Program-made: the position numbers and the translations under genes
Notes under the pieces: model-generated
What the model was told of the DNA's origin: nothing
Database searches by the model: none
The model's input: only the letters and a program-made list of their open reading frames with translations
Part shown: in pieces, positions 1 to 9,362 of the stretch
Numbering within the stretch: the stretch's first letter is position 1
Layout: every line of letters begins with the position of its first letter
Assembly (NCBI RefSeq): GCF_021535135.1
Contig: NZ_CP091036.1
Coordinates: 682,001-746,000, forward strand
Origin: Antarcticibacterium sp. 1MA-6-2
GTDB lineage: Bacteria > Bacteroidota > Bacteroidia > Flavobacteriales > Flavobacteriaceae
Length of the DNA: 64,000 bases
Direction: 5' to 3'

Positions 1-105
1 TTCTACCGAATTTCCTTAGGATTTACCACGCATAGCTCAACCTATTCTTAAATAAAAAATACCAGCTCATGTCGATGGTCCAATTTAAATATACCTGCAA
101 GAATT

Positions 106-1262
106 CTAATTCAGAAATTCAATACATACGGGTGATTTTACTTCCAATTCCAATTCCATGGATCGAGGAAGTCCTGTTTCAGAATTAATTCTAAACGCTA
201 CAATATTATGTGTGTTCTGGTTAGCTACGTATAAAAAATCTCCTCCAGGGGAAATCGCGAAATTTCTCGGTGCTTTACCTTCAGTAGAAGTAAATCCAAC
301 AGTTTCTAATTTACCTGTTTCTTCATCTATTTTAAAGGTCACGATACTGTCATGCCCCCTATTAGATGCATATAAAAATTTACCTGAAGGATGAATGTGA
401 ATATCTGCAGAAGAATTTTCTCCATCAAAATTTTCTGGTAGAGAAGAAATATCCATAATATGTTCTAATTCTCCACTGTTCCTTAATTTAAAAGCACTCA
501 CACTTCCGTTTAACTCGTTAATAGAATAGGCGTATTCAAAAGAATTTGAAAAAGCAAAATGTCGGGGTCCTGCACCTGGTATTAGTTGTATAAAAGGGTT
601 TTTATGTGGTTCCAGTAGCCCTTTGATTTCATTAAGATTAAAGATCCAGATGCGATCATTCCCTAAATCTGTTACATATACAGTCTTATTATCTTCAGAA
701 ATATTTACCGAATGTGGATGTGATTTTTCCGGATTTTCAAGAACTATTTTCTGTTTCTTCTCAAGGCTTCCATCTGCTTTTTTCTCATACATCATAACAA
801 CTCCCCCCATATAATTGGCAACAAAAATGTACTTACCCTTCCTGTCTTCAGCGATGTGACAGGGTGCATAGCTCTCTGTAGAAATTCGCCCTAATTCCTC
901 GAGGCTGTGATCATCATTGATTTTGTAGGAGTACACAAATCCTGCTTCGCCATCGTTTGGTCCCAGTTCACTTACCGCATACAAATTTTTATTATCTGCA
1001 GATGTTTTTACAAAAGAAGGATTTGTAACTGTAGCAACTGTGTCTCCAAATGCCAAAGCTCCTGTTACAGCTGCTGATAAATTGTGTAAATACCTACGGC
1101 CTGTCCATCAACATGGCCCTCTTTTTTGGTATAAGTTCCTATGTACACCGGGTTCATTTTTAAAGGATTTTCTACAACTTCTTCCCCCGTTGTTTGAGGT
1201 TCGAATTTGCAGGAGGTTAAAACTAAAGTGAAACAAAGAGAGCTTAAAAATATATTTTTCAT
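106..1262 (-). CDS. Lactonase-family beta-propeller lipoprotein (one frame break)
   Basis: Probable secreted seven-bladed beta-propeller of the 6-phosphogluconolactonase/YbhE-like lactonase family (PF10282). The N-terminus is a lipoprotein signal with lipobox LTSC (Cys18), so it should be anchored outside the cytoplasm, unlike cytosolic Pgl. The repeated blade motif is visible as DNKNLYAVSE, KGKYIFVANY, DNKTVYVTD, SGKFLYASNRG and GGDFLYVANQN. The first part starts at ATG 1262 and stops near 1065. The rest continues in another frame from about 1080, joining ...GIYTIYQ to AVTGALAFGDT, which is what the family has here. One lost base in CAGCAGC would explain it. The true substrate is unknown; a sugar lactone is a family-level guess. 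Confidence 0.8.
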
Positions 1263-1292
1263 AAAACTTAAATTTTGAACGTAAGAGTGAGT

Positions 1293-2393
1293 CTATAACC
1301 ATTTCTTTTTTCGGAAATAGTAAAGCATAATCAAAAAAATGAGTAACATAATACCCCATAATATAAAATAGCTGTATTCCCACTGTAACTCAGGCATATA
1401 TTCAAAATTCATCCCATAAATGCCCGCAATAAAGGTAAGAGGAATAAAGATAGTAGCTATAATTGTAAGCACCTTCATTACTTCGTTCATCCTGTTGCTA
1501 ATGGTCGTCATATACATATCCATCAGGCCCCATGTCATTTCCCTGTAGATCTCAATATTTTCTGAAACCTGGATGACGTGGTCATAAAGATCGCGAAAAT
1601 AATTCCTTGTCTTCTCATCTATAAAATCACTATCCAATTTTTCGAGCCTGCTCAAAACTTCCCTTAAAGGAAATACTGCCCTACGAATCCTAAGGATCGT
1701 TCGTTTCAATTCCTGGATCTCAAAAGTAATGTCATCATTGGGCTGAGACTGAAAAAGACTTTCTTCAAGCAATTCGATTTTATCACCTATTACATCTACC
1801 ACTTCAAAATATTGGTCAATAATAGCGTCCAGAAGGGCAAATAATAAATAATCTGATCCATTACTTCGAAGACGCCCTTTGGAGTTGGCCAACCTCTCCC
1901 TAACGTTATCAAATACATCCCCGTCTGCCTCCTGAAAAGACAAGACGTAGTCCTTTCCTACAACAAAACTCAGATGTTCACTTATAAGGGAGCCATTATT
2001 TTTATCTGTTACGTCCTTAGGAAAGTAAAGCATCTTTACTACTAAAAAGATGTAATCCTGATATTCATCGATTTTTGGGCGTTGATTTGTATTTACGATA
2101 TCCTCCTGGATGAGAGGGTGAAGCTCATAATACCTACCTAATTTCACTATTTCCTCAGTATTACTCAGCCCATCAATATTGATCCAGGTGATCTTATCAT
2201 CACTCTCAAAATTAAAGGCGTCTTCGGGCCTTAAGGAGGTGTAGCGATCAAAGCTCTCTTTATTATAATCAATTACTTCCAACCGGGTTTCCACAGATTC
2301 CTTCCTTCCAATGTAGGTTACAGTTCCCGGCGCCTGATTTAAAGCTTTGGTATTTTTGGGCCTCCTTAATAAAAGCCTCGTACGTTTAACCAT
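1293..2393 (-). CDS. corA: Magnesium/cobalt transporter CorA
   Basis: CorA-type divalent cation channel of the inner membrane (366 aa, normal length). The long cytoplasmic N-terminal domain is followed near residue 327 by the signature YGMNFEYMPEL, with GMN between two C-terminal transmembrane segments and a basic tail ending RKKKWL. The preceding segment IATIFIPLTFIAGI is TM1, and FILWGIMLLIFLIMLYYF is TM2. The ATG at 2393 is the only plausible start. It is transcribed away from recQ and lies just upstream of the lactonase gene on the same strand (30 bp gap). Known family role: uptake of Mg2+, and Co2+/Ni2+ in some members. Nothing unusual. Confidence 0.95.
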   Translation of the reverse strand: MVKRTRLLLRRPKNTKALNQAPGTVTYIGRKESVETRLEVIDYNKESFDRYTSLRPEDAFNFESDDKITWINIDGLSNTEEIVKLGRYYELHPLIQEDIVNTNQRPKIDEYQDYIFLVVKMLYFPKDVTDKNNGSLISEHLSFVVGKDYVLSFQEADGDVFDNVRERLANSKGRLRSNGSDYLLFALLDAIIDQYFEVVDVIGDKIELLEESLFQSQPNDDITFEIQELKRTILRIRRAVFPLREVLSRLEKLDSDFIDEKTRNYFRDLYDHVIQVSENIEIYREMTWGLMDMYMTTISNRMNEVMKVLTIIATIFIPLTFIAGIYGMNFEYMPELQWEYSYFILWGIMLLIFLIMLYYFRKKKWL

Positions 2394-2510
2394 AAAAACT
2401 AAATTTTTATAAATGTAATAATTCTTTTGAACAGCAGCTGTGGCGATTTTCCGGTAGGATTAATTCTTGCTGCGGAAGGGTTTGTGATTTCAGAATAATA
2501 TCTTTGCAAA

Positions 2511-4617
2511 ATGGAAGCAGAACAACTTTTAAAGACCCTTAAAGAATATTTTGGTTATGATACTTTCCGGCCTCTTCAAAAGAAGATCATTGATTCAGTT
2601 TTTGCTTAAGTGAAGACAATCTGGTCATCATGCCTACAGGAGGAGGAAAATCGATTTGTTATCAACTTCCTGCAATTTTGCTTCCGGGGATCACGCTCGT
2701 CATCTCCCCATTAATTGCTTTAATGAAAGACCAGGTAGACGGTCTTACTGCCAATGGAATTCCCGCTGCATTTCTTAATAGTAGCCAGAGTGAAAGTGAA
2801 CATCAGGAGATCTTTTCTAAAATTCAGGATAACGAATTGAAATTAGTTTACGTAGCTCCGGAAAGTCTTCAAATAATTGACAAATTTGTTAATCCGGGAA
2901 TAATTAGTCTCATAGCAATAGACGAAGCCCATTGTATTTCCAGCTGGGGTCATGATTTTAGGCCTGCTTACACACAATTAGGTTATCTCAAAAGCCGCTT
3001 CCCCTCTACCCCTGTCATTGCATTAACTGCCACGGCTGATAAAGCCACGAGAAAGGATATTGTAAACCAGCTCAATATTCCTAAAGCGAAAAAACACATT
3101 GCCTCTTTTGACCGGAAAAACCTGAGCCTGGAAGTAAGGCCGGGAATTAAGCGATTTGATCAAATTCTGAAATTTGTTGAAGCCAGAAGGAATGAAAGTG
3201 GAATTATTTATTGCCTTAGCAGAAAGAATACTGAGGAAATTGCGGCCCGATTAAAGGCCAAAGGCATTAAAGCTGAAGCTTACCACGCTATCTTGGACAT
3301 CAGGAAAGGATAGAAATTCAGGACGATTTTATAAACGACAGGAAGCAAATTATTTGTGCAACTATTGCCTTTGGAATGGGAATAGACAAATCGAACATCC
3401 GCTGGGTGATCCACCACAACATGCCAAAAAACCTGGAAGGTTACTACCAGGAAATAGGCCGGGCAGGAAGAGATGGACTACCTTCTGAAACTCTTTTGTT
3501 CCACAGTTATGCTGATGTGGTACAACTGCAAAAATTCGCTGCAAACTCAAAAAATGAAGAGGTGCAGCTGGCAAAGCTCGACAGGATGAAACAATATTCT
3601 GAAGCTATGACCTGCAGGAGGAAAATATTGCTGAATTATTTTGGAGAACTTAAGCAGGAAGATTGCGGCAACTGTGATATTTGCAGAAATCCCCCAGAAT
3701 TTTTTGATGGTACTGTTATAGCTCAAAAGGCGCTTTCCTGCATTTACAGAATTAAAGGTAAAGAACCTATTACAACAGTTATTGATATTCTTCGTGGCTC
3801 CCAGAATGAAGCAGTTTTAGAGAAAAATTACCAGGAGCTCAAAACACATGGTGTTGGTAAAGACATATCCTGGAGAGACTGGCAGCAGTTCATTATTCAG
3901 CTAATAAACTTAGGATATATAGAAATAGCTTTTCACCTTCACAATCATTTAAGGCTAACCTCATTGGCGAGGGAAGTTCTTTTTGAAAGCGGAAAAGTGC
4001 AACTGGCAAAAGCTCCTGAAAAAACTATTGAAGATCTGCAGAAATCCACTGATGAGGCAAAAGGAAAAGCTTCCGGATTATTTGAAAAACTTAGACAATT
4101 AAGGCTGAAAATTGCAAGAGAAGAAGATATTCCTGCCTACCATATTTTTAGTGATGCCACGCTTAAGGAAATGGAAAAATCGCGTCCTATGACCGATGAG
4201 GAATTCATTCAAATTGCTGGTGTTGGAAAGAAAAAGATGCAGGATTACGGGTATAGTTTCATTAAAGAGATCATTGCATATTCAAAGGAAAAAAGAAGTC
4301 CGAAGAAAAAAGAAAAAGGCAATACCTATATGCTCACCCGGAAATTGTATAACGAAGGCTTAAGTGTGGAAGAAATTTCCCAAAAACGTGAACTGGCCAC
4401 AACAACTATTTATTCGCATTTATCTAAATTATATTCTGATGGCGAAGACATTGATGTGCATCGCCTTGTGTCCAAAGAAGATCTTGAAGCAGTAAGGAAA
4501 GCAAAAGAAGATTTGAATAACCCTGACACCTTAAGAGCCTATTTTGAACACTTTGAAGAAGCGATCGATTATAATACTATAAAATTCTCACTGGCTATCC
4601 TGGAAAAGGAGGAGTAA
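2511..4617 (+). CDS. recQ: ATP-dependent DNA helicase RecQ (two RCCGGY frame breaks)
   Basis: RecQ 3'-5' DNA helicase for recombination and fork repair. The protein starts MEAEQLLKTL at ATG 2511. Helicase motif I is PTGGGKS and motif II is IDEAHCISSWGHD. Motif VI is QEIGRAGRDG. The zinc cluster is C-x16-C-x2-C-x2-C around CGNCDIC, then come RQC, HRDC (EEFIQIAGVGKKK) and a C-terminal helix-turn-helix (about the last 100 residues, HTH_40-like). The frame breaks at 2604-2611 (GCTTAAGT where A-G, GCCGGT, is expected) and at 3287-3291 (GCTAT where GCCGGT of AYHAGL is expected). Correcting both gives about 700 residues. A TAnnTTTG box (2499-2506) lies only 4 bp before the ATG, so the message may be leaderless. 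Confidence 0.93.
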
Positions 4618-4640
4618 TGTTCGCTTACGGTACAAAATGA

Positions 4641-4843
4641 CCACCCCGCCCGTTGACCACCCCTCCGGAGGAGGCACTGTCCACCCCGCCCGTTGGGCAC
4701 CCCTCCGGCGGAGGAAGGACCACCCCGCCCGTTGGGCACCCCTCCGGCGGAGGGGAATATAAGTACACGTTTTTAAAATTCCCCTCCTTTGGAGGGGTGG
4801 TCGAAGACCGGGGTGGACAGTGCCTCCTCCGGAGGGGTGGTCG
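4641..4843. repeat. Mosaic array of GC-rich palindromic repeat units
   Basis: Starts 23 bp after the recQ stop. It contains three tandem left-type units at 4641, 4681 and 4720, each beginning CCACCCCGCCCGTTG, followed by a right-type unit (4778-4816) and a right half-unit (about 4823-4843). The segment around 4667-4687 is inverted-repeated at 4810-4830 (GGCACTGTCCACCCC against its complement), so the whole array is a nested palindrome. The block is strongly GC-rich against an AT-rich genome. It does not encode a credible protein; open frames here are by-products of the repeat. Confidence 0.85.
4720..4816. repeat. Cloverleaf-like palindromic element, copy 1
   Basis: 97 bp with a closing stem CCACCCC (4720-4726) / GGGGTGG (4810-4816). 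Inside are four hairpins: GCCC-GTT-GGGC (4727-4737), CCCCTCC-GGC-GGAGGGG (4739-4755), CCCCTCC-TTT-GGAGGGG (4781-4797) and GGTC-GAA-GACC (4799-4809). A 19-nt AT-rich spacer lies between AAT and ATT. The left and right arms are also inverted copies of each other except in the two small hairpins. Confidence 0.85.
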
Positions 4844-4872
4844 AATTACTTTTTTCTCACTACCTTAAGTAG

Positions 4873-5323
4873 ATGGATCAAGATACGACCTCAGGAGCCG
4901 AAGAGAGAGAAAGAATCATTTTAACCACTATCAATTCTATACCTGTATACCGCGACTTCACTACAAACCTACCTAGCCAATCCGGCATTAAGATCCAGAG
5001 CTGTGGCTTTACGAAAAGCCGGAAATCTGCCTGAAGTTATCTTTTGGAAGCAGGTTCATCGTCGAAAATTTTACAAAATTGATTTTGACAGACAAAAAAT
5101 TATAGGAAATTATATCGTTGACTTTTACGTAAAGTCTTTAAGCCTGATAATAGAAATTGATGGTTCCAGTCACAAGGGGAAAGAATTGTATGACGCCCGA
5201 AGAGAGAAATATTTATTGAAACTAGGATTAAAGATTTTCCGTATTCCAACTACAAGAATAAAATTTGATATTCATAACGTCATGCGGGAATTGGAAGAGT
5301 TTATAATTAAACATTATAGTTGA
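4873..5323 (+). CDS. DUF559 (Vsr/restriction-endonuclease-like) protein between repeats, one frame break
   Basis: DUF559-family protein with a PD-(D/E)xK-like endonuclease fold. The core reads FDRQKIIGNYIVDFY, then LIIEIDGSSH, then a helix with RREKYLLKLGLKIFRI. IVDFY, EIDG and the following R/K residues are the expected active-site neighbourhood. The ATG at 4873 begins MDQDTTSGAEERERI. The frame breaks at 4971-4977, where ACCTAGC stands for ACCGGC, joining ...TTNLPA to NPALRSRAVALRKAG. If the break were real the protein could only start at GTG 5003. It is flanked on both sides by the palindromic elements (ends about 30 bp and 24 bp away) and belongs to no operon. Function in this setting is unknown; DNA nicking or cleavage is inferred from the fold. 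Confidence 0.75.
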
Positions 5324-5346
5324 AGGTGTTTCCAGCGCAGGAAGGA

Positions 5347-5442
5347 CCACCCCGCCCTGCGGGCACCCCTCCGGCGGAGGGGAATATAAGGAACCTGTTT
5401 TAAATTCCCCTCCTATGGAGGGGTGGTCGAAGACCGGGGTGG
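5347..5442. repeat. Cloverleaf-like palindromic element, copy 2
   Basis: 96 bp, same architecture as the copy at 4720-4816. The closing stem is CCACCCC (5347-5353) / GGGGTGG (5436-5442). Hairpins are GCCC-TGC-GGGC (5354-5364), CCCCTCC-GGC-GGAGGGG (5366-5382), CCCCTCC-TAT-GGAGGGG (5407-5423) and GGTC-GAA-GACC (5425-5435). Only loops and the 18-nt spacer differ from copy 1; the spacer again begins ATAAG. It lies 24 bp after the DUF559 stop. Confidence 0.85.
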
Positions 5443-5451
5443 TGATGCCTC

Positions 5452-6272
5452 TCATCGATGGGTGGTCGAAGATTGGGGTGGATCCACTTCCTGAAAATCC
5501 ACTTTATTCAAAATAAGTCCCGAAGCAGGAGCTATATAATTGATGAGCATTTCGTTCCCTTCTTTCAGGCTTTCCTTAATATCTGAAACTTCTATTTCTC
5601 CTTTTCCCAGCTGGATCAAAGTTCCCATCATTAACCTGATCTGGTACCGCAAAAATCCACTGCCCTTCACTCTAAAGATATAGCTCTTCTCGGGGAAGAA
5701 ATTAGCTGTATAAACAGTGTTTTCTACAATTTCTGAAGTAGTTATCGTTCGTAAAAACTTCCCGTTTTCAGAGGGTTCTACGGTATAATTTTTAAAGAAG
5801 TGTTCCCCTTCAAATAAGTTGGCTCCTTCCATCATTTTTCTAATATTTAAATCGTTCTGAAAATTGGCCATTAACGGAGCACAAAAAGGATGATTTTTAC
5901 TTCCGAAGGAAAACAGGTATAAGTATTCTTTTTGTTTGGGATGTTGAATAATATTAAAATCAGCATCTACTTCTTCAATCTGTAACGCTCTTATGTCCGG
6001 TGGAAGATTTTCATTAAAATACTTCAGAAAAGACAATAAATTATTTAAAGGCGTCTCCTCGAGGAACAATTCAAAAGCAGATTCATTTGCAGATACCATG
6101 GCATCTGTACGGCTGCTGCCAAGGATCTTGGTTTGCTGCCCGGGAAGTACAAATTTCAGGGTTTTCTTAATTAGTCCTTCAACGGTTTTAAAATTAGGCT
6201 GTCGCTGCCATCCGTGAAGTAGTAACCTAAATACTGGATCTTTATGAGATAATAATAACGCCTTCTTTGCAA
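5452..6272 (-). CDS. truA: tRNA pseudouridine synthase A family (frame break near N-terminus)
   Basis: TruA-type enzyme making pseudouridine in the tRNA anticodon arm. The catalytic-aspartate motif GSSRTDA is followed by SANESAFELF. Downstream are FFPEKSYIFRVKGSGFLRYQIRLMMG and IAPASGLIL, all typical of the Bacteroidota TruA subgroup. The N-terminal strand reads RRYYYLIKIQYLGYYF, then the frame breaks at 6211-6215 before GWQRQPN. GCCGGC (A-G) is a possible original. No ATG is present; TTG 6272 is the best start, 12 bp after the stop of the upstream helicase, so the two are probably cotranscribed. The last ten residues (DPPQSSTTHR) are encoded by repeat DNA, not by ancestral truA sequence. Confidence 0.82.
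5455..5481. repeat. Partial right-arm repeat overlapping the truA 3' end
   Basis: A degenerate right arm carrying GGGTGGTCGAAGATTGGGGTGG-type sequence (GGTC-GAA-GATT mini-hairpin plus GGGGTGG). It sits inside the truA reading frame and supplies its last codons. Confidence 0.75.
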
Positions 6273-6284
6273 ATTAAATTTTGT

Positions 6285-7799
6285 CTAAAACTCTTTATTA
6301 ATTTCAAGGCGCAATCTTCTGGAATAATCCTCTTCCAGCCATTCCCTGTAATTTTTTGTGCTTTTACTAATACAGTAAGAGTATTGTTTTATTCGCGAAG
6401 AAATATCATCCTTAAGCTCTTTTGCAAGTATCCTGGCATCAAAAACATCTTCGCTATTTTCAACACACATTTTCACATGTTGCTCCATAGACCAATCCAG
6501 GACGGCTTTGGATTTTAAACCCCTTTTTATGACATCATCATATGCCTCTTCCACATCAAAATCTACATTATCTGAATTTGCAAATTGCTTCCGTAGATCG
6601 GGCGGCATAACATATTTGAATTCCCTTTCAATTTCTTCGTCGCTCAAGAGGCTTTCAAAATAGAAATCGGGTGAACGGAAAAGTTGTTTCCAGTCAACGG
6701 GTGAGCTCCAATGTCCAAAACGGGCCATATTATTTCCCAGATCGATAACTGTAAATTCACTTTTTCCCGGTAACACCCTGGAGCCACGTCCTATCATTTG
6801 GAAATACAGCGTAAGCGATTTTGTCGCCCTGTTCAGAATAATTGTTTCTACTGAAGGTTCATCAAATCCTGTGGTAAGAATACTTACCGAAGTTACAATG
6901 GCATCGGGGGTATGCTTAAACCATTTAAGGATCTGTTTCCGGTCCTGTTTACTGGTGGTGTTATCTAAATGTCTTACCGGAAATCCAGCATTGCGGAAGG
7001 TTTCATATACCTCTTTGGAAGTGTTAATTCCGTTATTGAAGATTAGCGTCTTCTTCCCCTGAGATTTTTCCATATAAGCACTCAACAACTTCTCCTGCAT
7101 CGACATATTGGAATACAGCTCTTCTGAAGATTTTACAGTATAATCCCCATTAATACCAACTTTTAAAGATTGTAGCCCCACATCATAGCTATATACGTTT
7201 GCCCTGGCTAAAAAACCTTTATCTATAAGAGATGAAATTGAATCTCCCACTATCAATTCCCTATAGTTGTCTTTCATAGGGAGTTTAATATTTGAACTTA
7301 GCGGGGTCGCTGTAACTCCCAGAATAAAGCAGTTGGAAAAGAATTTAAAGAGCTTCCTAAAAGAATTGTAATGGGCCTCATCAATAATTACCATTCCAAT
7401 ATCAGATATCTCCAGTTTTTCATCGTGAAGACGGTTATTCAGAGTTTCTACCATTGCCACGAAGCACATATACTCTTCCTGATCTGGCAATTCCTTTACC
7501 TTACTGTTTATTATTTTATTAATGACCCCGAATTCTGATAGCATTTTTGATGTTTGCTTACACAATTCAATCCTATGGGTGAGAATAAGGACCTTCTTGT
7601 TATAGCGCTGGATATACTCCCTGACTATCTGAGAAAATATAACTGTTTTACCTCCACCCGTGGGTAGCTGGTATAGTAGGTTATACTTTTGGGGATGGGC
7701 ATCAATTACATTAAATATCTTATTTATATCTACCTGCTGGTAATCGTATAATGTTTTGTCATTCTTTTTTTCTTCAAGTCCAAAGGTCTCCACGCTCAT
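6285..7799 (-). CDS. DEAD/DEAH-box superfamily 2 helicase (Res/RAD25-like)
   Basis: A stand-alone superfamily 2 helicase of 504 residues. Motif I is LPTGGGKT (near residue 45), motif II is IIDEAH, motif III-like GVTATP follows. The second RecA domain carries SILTTGFDEP and motif VI QMIGRGSR. It resembles the ResIII/SSL2 helicase domains of type III restriction enzymes and of UvrB-like proteins, but no methyltransferase or nuclease domain is attached, and the C-terminal 110 residues are unrecognised. It lies immediately upstream of truA on the same strand. Possible roles are nucleic-acid unwinding in repair or defence; the substrate cannot be told from sequence. Confidence 0.85.
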   Translation of the reverse strand: MSVETFGLEEKKNDKTLYDYQQVDINKIFNVIDAHPQKYNLLYQLPTGGGKTVIFSQIVREYIQRYNKKVLILTHRIELCKQTSKMLSEFGVINKIINSKVKELPDQEEYMCFVAMVETLNNRLHDEKLEISDIGMVIIDEAHYNSFRKLFKFFSNCFILGVTATPLSSNIKLPMKDNYRELIVGDSISSLIDKGFLARANVYSYDVGLQSLKVGINGDYTVKSSEELYSNMSMQEKLLSAYMEKSQGKKTLIFNNGINTSKEVYETFRNAGFPVRHLDNTTSKQDRKQILKWFKHTPDAIVTSVSILTTGFDEPSVETIILNRATKSLTLYFQMIGRGSRVLPGKSEFTVIDLGNNMARFGHWSSPVDWKQLFRSPDFYFESLLSDEEIEREFKYVMPPDLRKQFANSDNVDFDVEEAYDDVIKRGLKSKAVLDWSMEQHVKMCVENSEDVFDARILAKELKDDISSRIKQYSYCISKSTKNYREWLEEDYSRRLRLEINKEF

Positions 7800-8477
7800 A
7801 TCTCTTATCTAAATAGCAATTTTGCAAAAATAGCAGATTTTTAGGCTAAAATGAAAATCCTGAGCAAAAATTAAAAAAATGATTTTTTCTGAAGGCTAAA
7901 TATTCATTTTTATTACCTTTAATTTACACATCGCCAGAAAAGCTTTTCCTAAACCAACTCCCTAATACTGGCTTCATTAAAAGGCGTAATATTTATTTTT
8001 TCTACTATTCCCCCTGTTCATTAAACAAAGGTTTATGAACGGGAACATTTTTACAAACTCATCATTTTCTTAGAGAATGTATTCTTTTGAAAAAGCTCGA
8101 AAAAGAGTCAGTTCAAAGTTTATTAACTCTCTATTACGTAAAGAAATGGATAGAAAACACCTGCATTCTTAATAGTAAAAACTGGTATATCATTTTTTAA
8201 AAATGCGTGTATGCAAGTGGCTCTGCGGAATGAGATTTTTTTGAATAATCAAGGTGGGGATTTAGTTGATTATACATATGTGGCAGCAGGTCAAAAGGAT
8301 TGAATTGACAATGAAATTTATAAAGTGGAAGTAGTTAACAAATAAGATTCTAAAGCTATAAACATATGACCTGAAAGAAGTACAATAATTGCAGATAATT
8401 AATATTTGTTGAACTGTTTTGGATTAACTAAAAAAGAATATTGTCCCTAATTATTATCTGCTTTTCCAAACAGCTTT
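7800..8477. other. 678-bp region without a confident gene
   Basis: AT-rich sequence between the helicase start and the cysM stop. It contains a short plus-strand frame (8211-8345) beginning MQVALRNEIF and broken by an in-frame TGA at 8301-8303, possibly the remains of a small gene. I see no repeat, terminator or RNA gene here. Promoters for the helicase must lie near 7800-7900. Confidence 0.5.
8211..8345 (+). pseudogene. Possible small-gene remnant with in-frame TGA
   Basis: ATG at 8211, then 30 codons to TGA 8301-8303, and a further 13 sense codons in the same frame (IDNEIYKVEVVNK) to TAA 8343-8345. The composition (NNQGGDLVDYTYVAAGQKD) looks protein-like, but I do not recognise a family and nothing upstream extends it. 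It may equally be chance. Confidence 0.2.
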
Positions 8478-9362
8478 TTACCCGAAAAGATCAGAAGAAA
8501 GGTATCTGTCACCTCTGTCACAAATTATTGAAACTACCACTCCTTCTTCAATTTCCTCACATAGTCGTACCGCTGCAGCAGTAGCTCCCCCACTACTCAT
8601 TCCCGCGAAAACTCCTTCATCTTTAGCGAGGCGGCGTGTCATCTCTTTTGCTTCATCTTCAGTCACCTCCAATACCTTATCAACTTTTTTAGGATCAAAT
8701 ATTTTTGGAAGGTAAGCCTCCGGCCATTTTCTAATGCCTGGAATTTTTGCTTCATCTGCGGGCTGTACTCCTACTATTTGGACCTGTGAATTTTTTTCTT
8801 TAAGGAAAGTCGAGGTTCCCATAATCGTTCCGGTTGTACCCATGGATGAAACAAAATGTGTGATTTGGCCATTAGTATCCCGCCATATTTCAGGACCCGT
8901 GGTTTTATAATGTGCCTGCCAATTGTCGTTGTTGCTGAATTGATTGATCATAAAAAGCTTTTCCCTTTCAACTTTTTCTTCAGCATAATCCCTGGCTCCT
9001 TCTATTCCCGAATCAGCAGATGTTAAAGTAACTTTAGCACCATAAGCTTTCATAGTTTGCACCCTTTCAATGGTAGAATTCTCGGGCATCACCAACTCGA
9101 TGTTTAATTTGAAAATTCCTGCGATCATTGCTAATGCTATTCCAGTATTTCCACTCGTTGCTTCAATTAATTTCGTCTCCCTTGTAATTTCCCCCCGGTC
9201 TAATGCACTTTTTATCATATTGTAAGCGGCACGATCTTTTACACTCCCTCCCGGGTTTTGCCCTTCCAGCTTAAGCAGTAAAGTAACTTTAGGATTTTTA
9301 ATTAAGGTGGTAGTCTCTACTAAAGGAGTGTTTCCTATGAGATTAAGAATAGAGTTACTCAT
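8478..9362 (-). CDS. cysM: Cysteine synthase CysM-type
   Basis: PLP-dependent O-acetylserine sulfhydrylase: O-acetylserine plus sulfide (or thiosulfate) gives cysteine. The PLP lysine is K42 in GGSVKDR, the phosphate-recognition loop is TSGNTG (69-74), and [10 protein letters not shown] lies near the C-terminus. The length of 294 residues and the ending [14 protein letters not shown] fit CysM better than CysK. Its start overlaps the stop of the serine acetyltransferase gene by four bases (ATGA), so the two enzymes that make and consume O-acetylserine are translationally coupled. Confidence 0.93.
   Translation of the reverse strand: MSNSILNLIGNTPLVETTTLIKNPKVTLLLKLEGQNPGGSVKDRAAYNMIKSALDRGEITRETKLIEATSGNTGIALAMIAGIFKLNIELVMPENSTIERVQTMKAYGAKVTLTSADSGIEGARDYAEEKVEREKLFMINQFSNNDNWQAHYKTTGPEIWRDTNGQITHFVSSMGTTGTIMGTSTFLKEKNSQVQIVGVQPADEAKIPGIRKWPEAYLPKIFDPKKVDKVLEVTEDEAKEMTRRLAKDEGVFAGMSSGGATAAAVRLCEEIEEGVVVSIICDRGDRYLSSDLFG

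Noticed and set aside
4641..4758. CRISPR array from the three tandem repeat units
   Set aside because: No unique spacers between units, units are internally palindromic and part of a larger inverted repeat, and no cas genes are nearby.
4653..4868. Plus-strand protein of 71 residues
   Set aside because: It is a translation of the GC-rich repeat (repeating PPVGHPSGGG) with no independent support.
5228..5455. Minus-strand protein of 75 residues
   Set aside because: It is antisense to the DUF559 gene and runs through the repeat copy.
8301..8303. TGA as selenocysteine in the 8211 frame
   Set aside because: No selenoprotein family is recognised and no SECIS-like hairpin follows; decay or chance is simpler.
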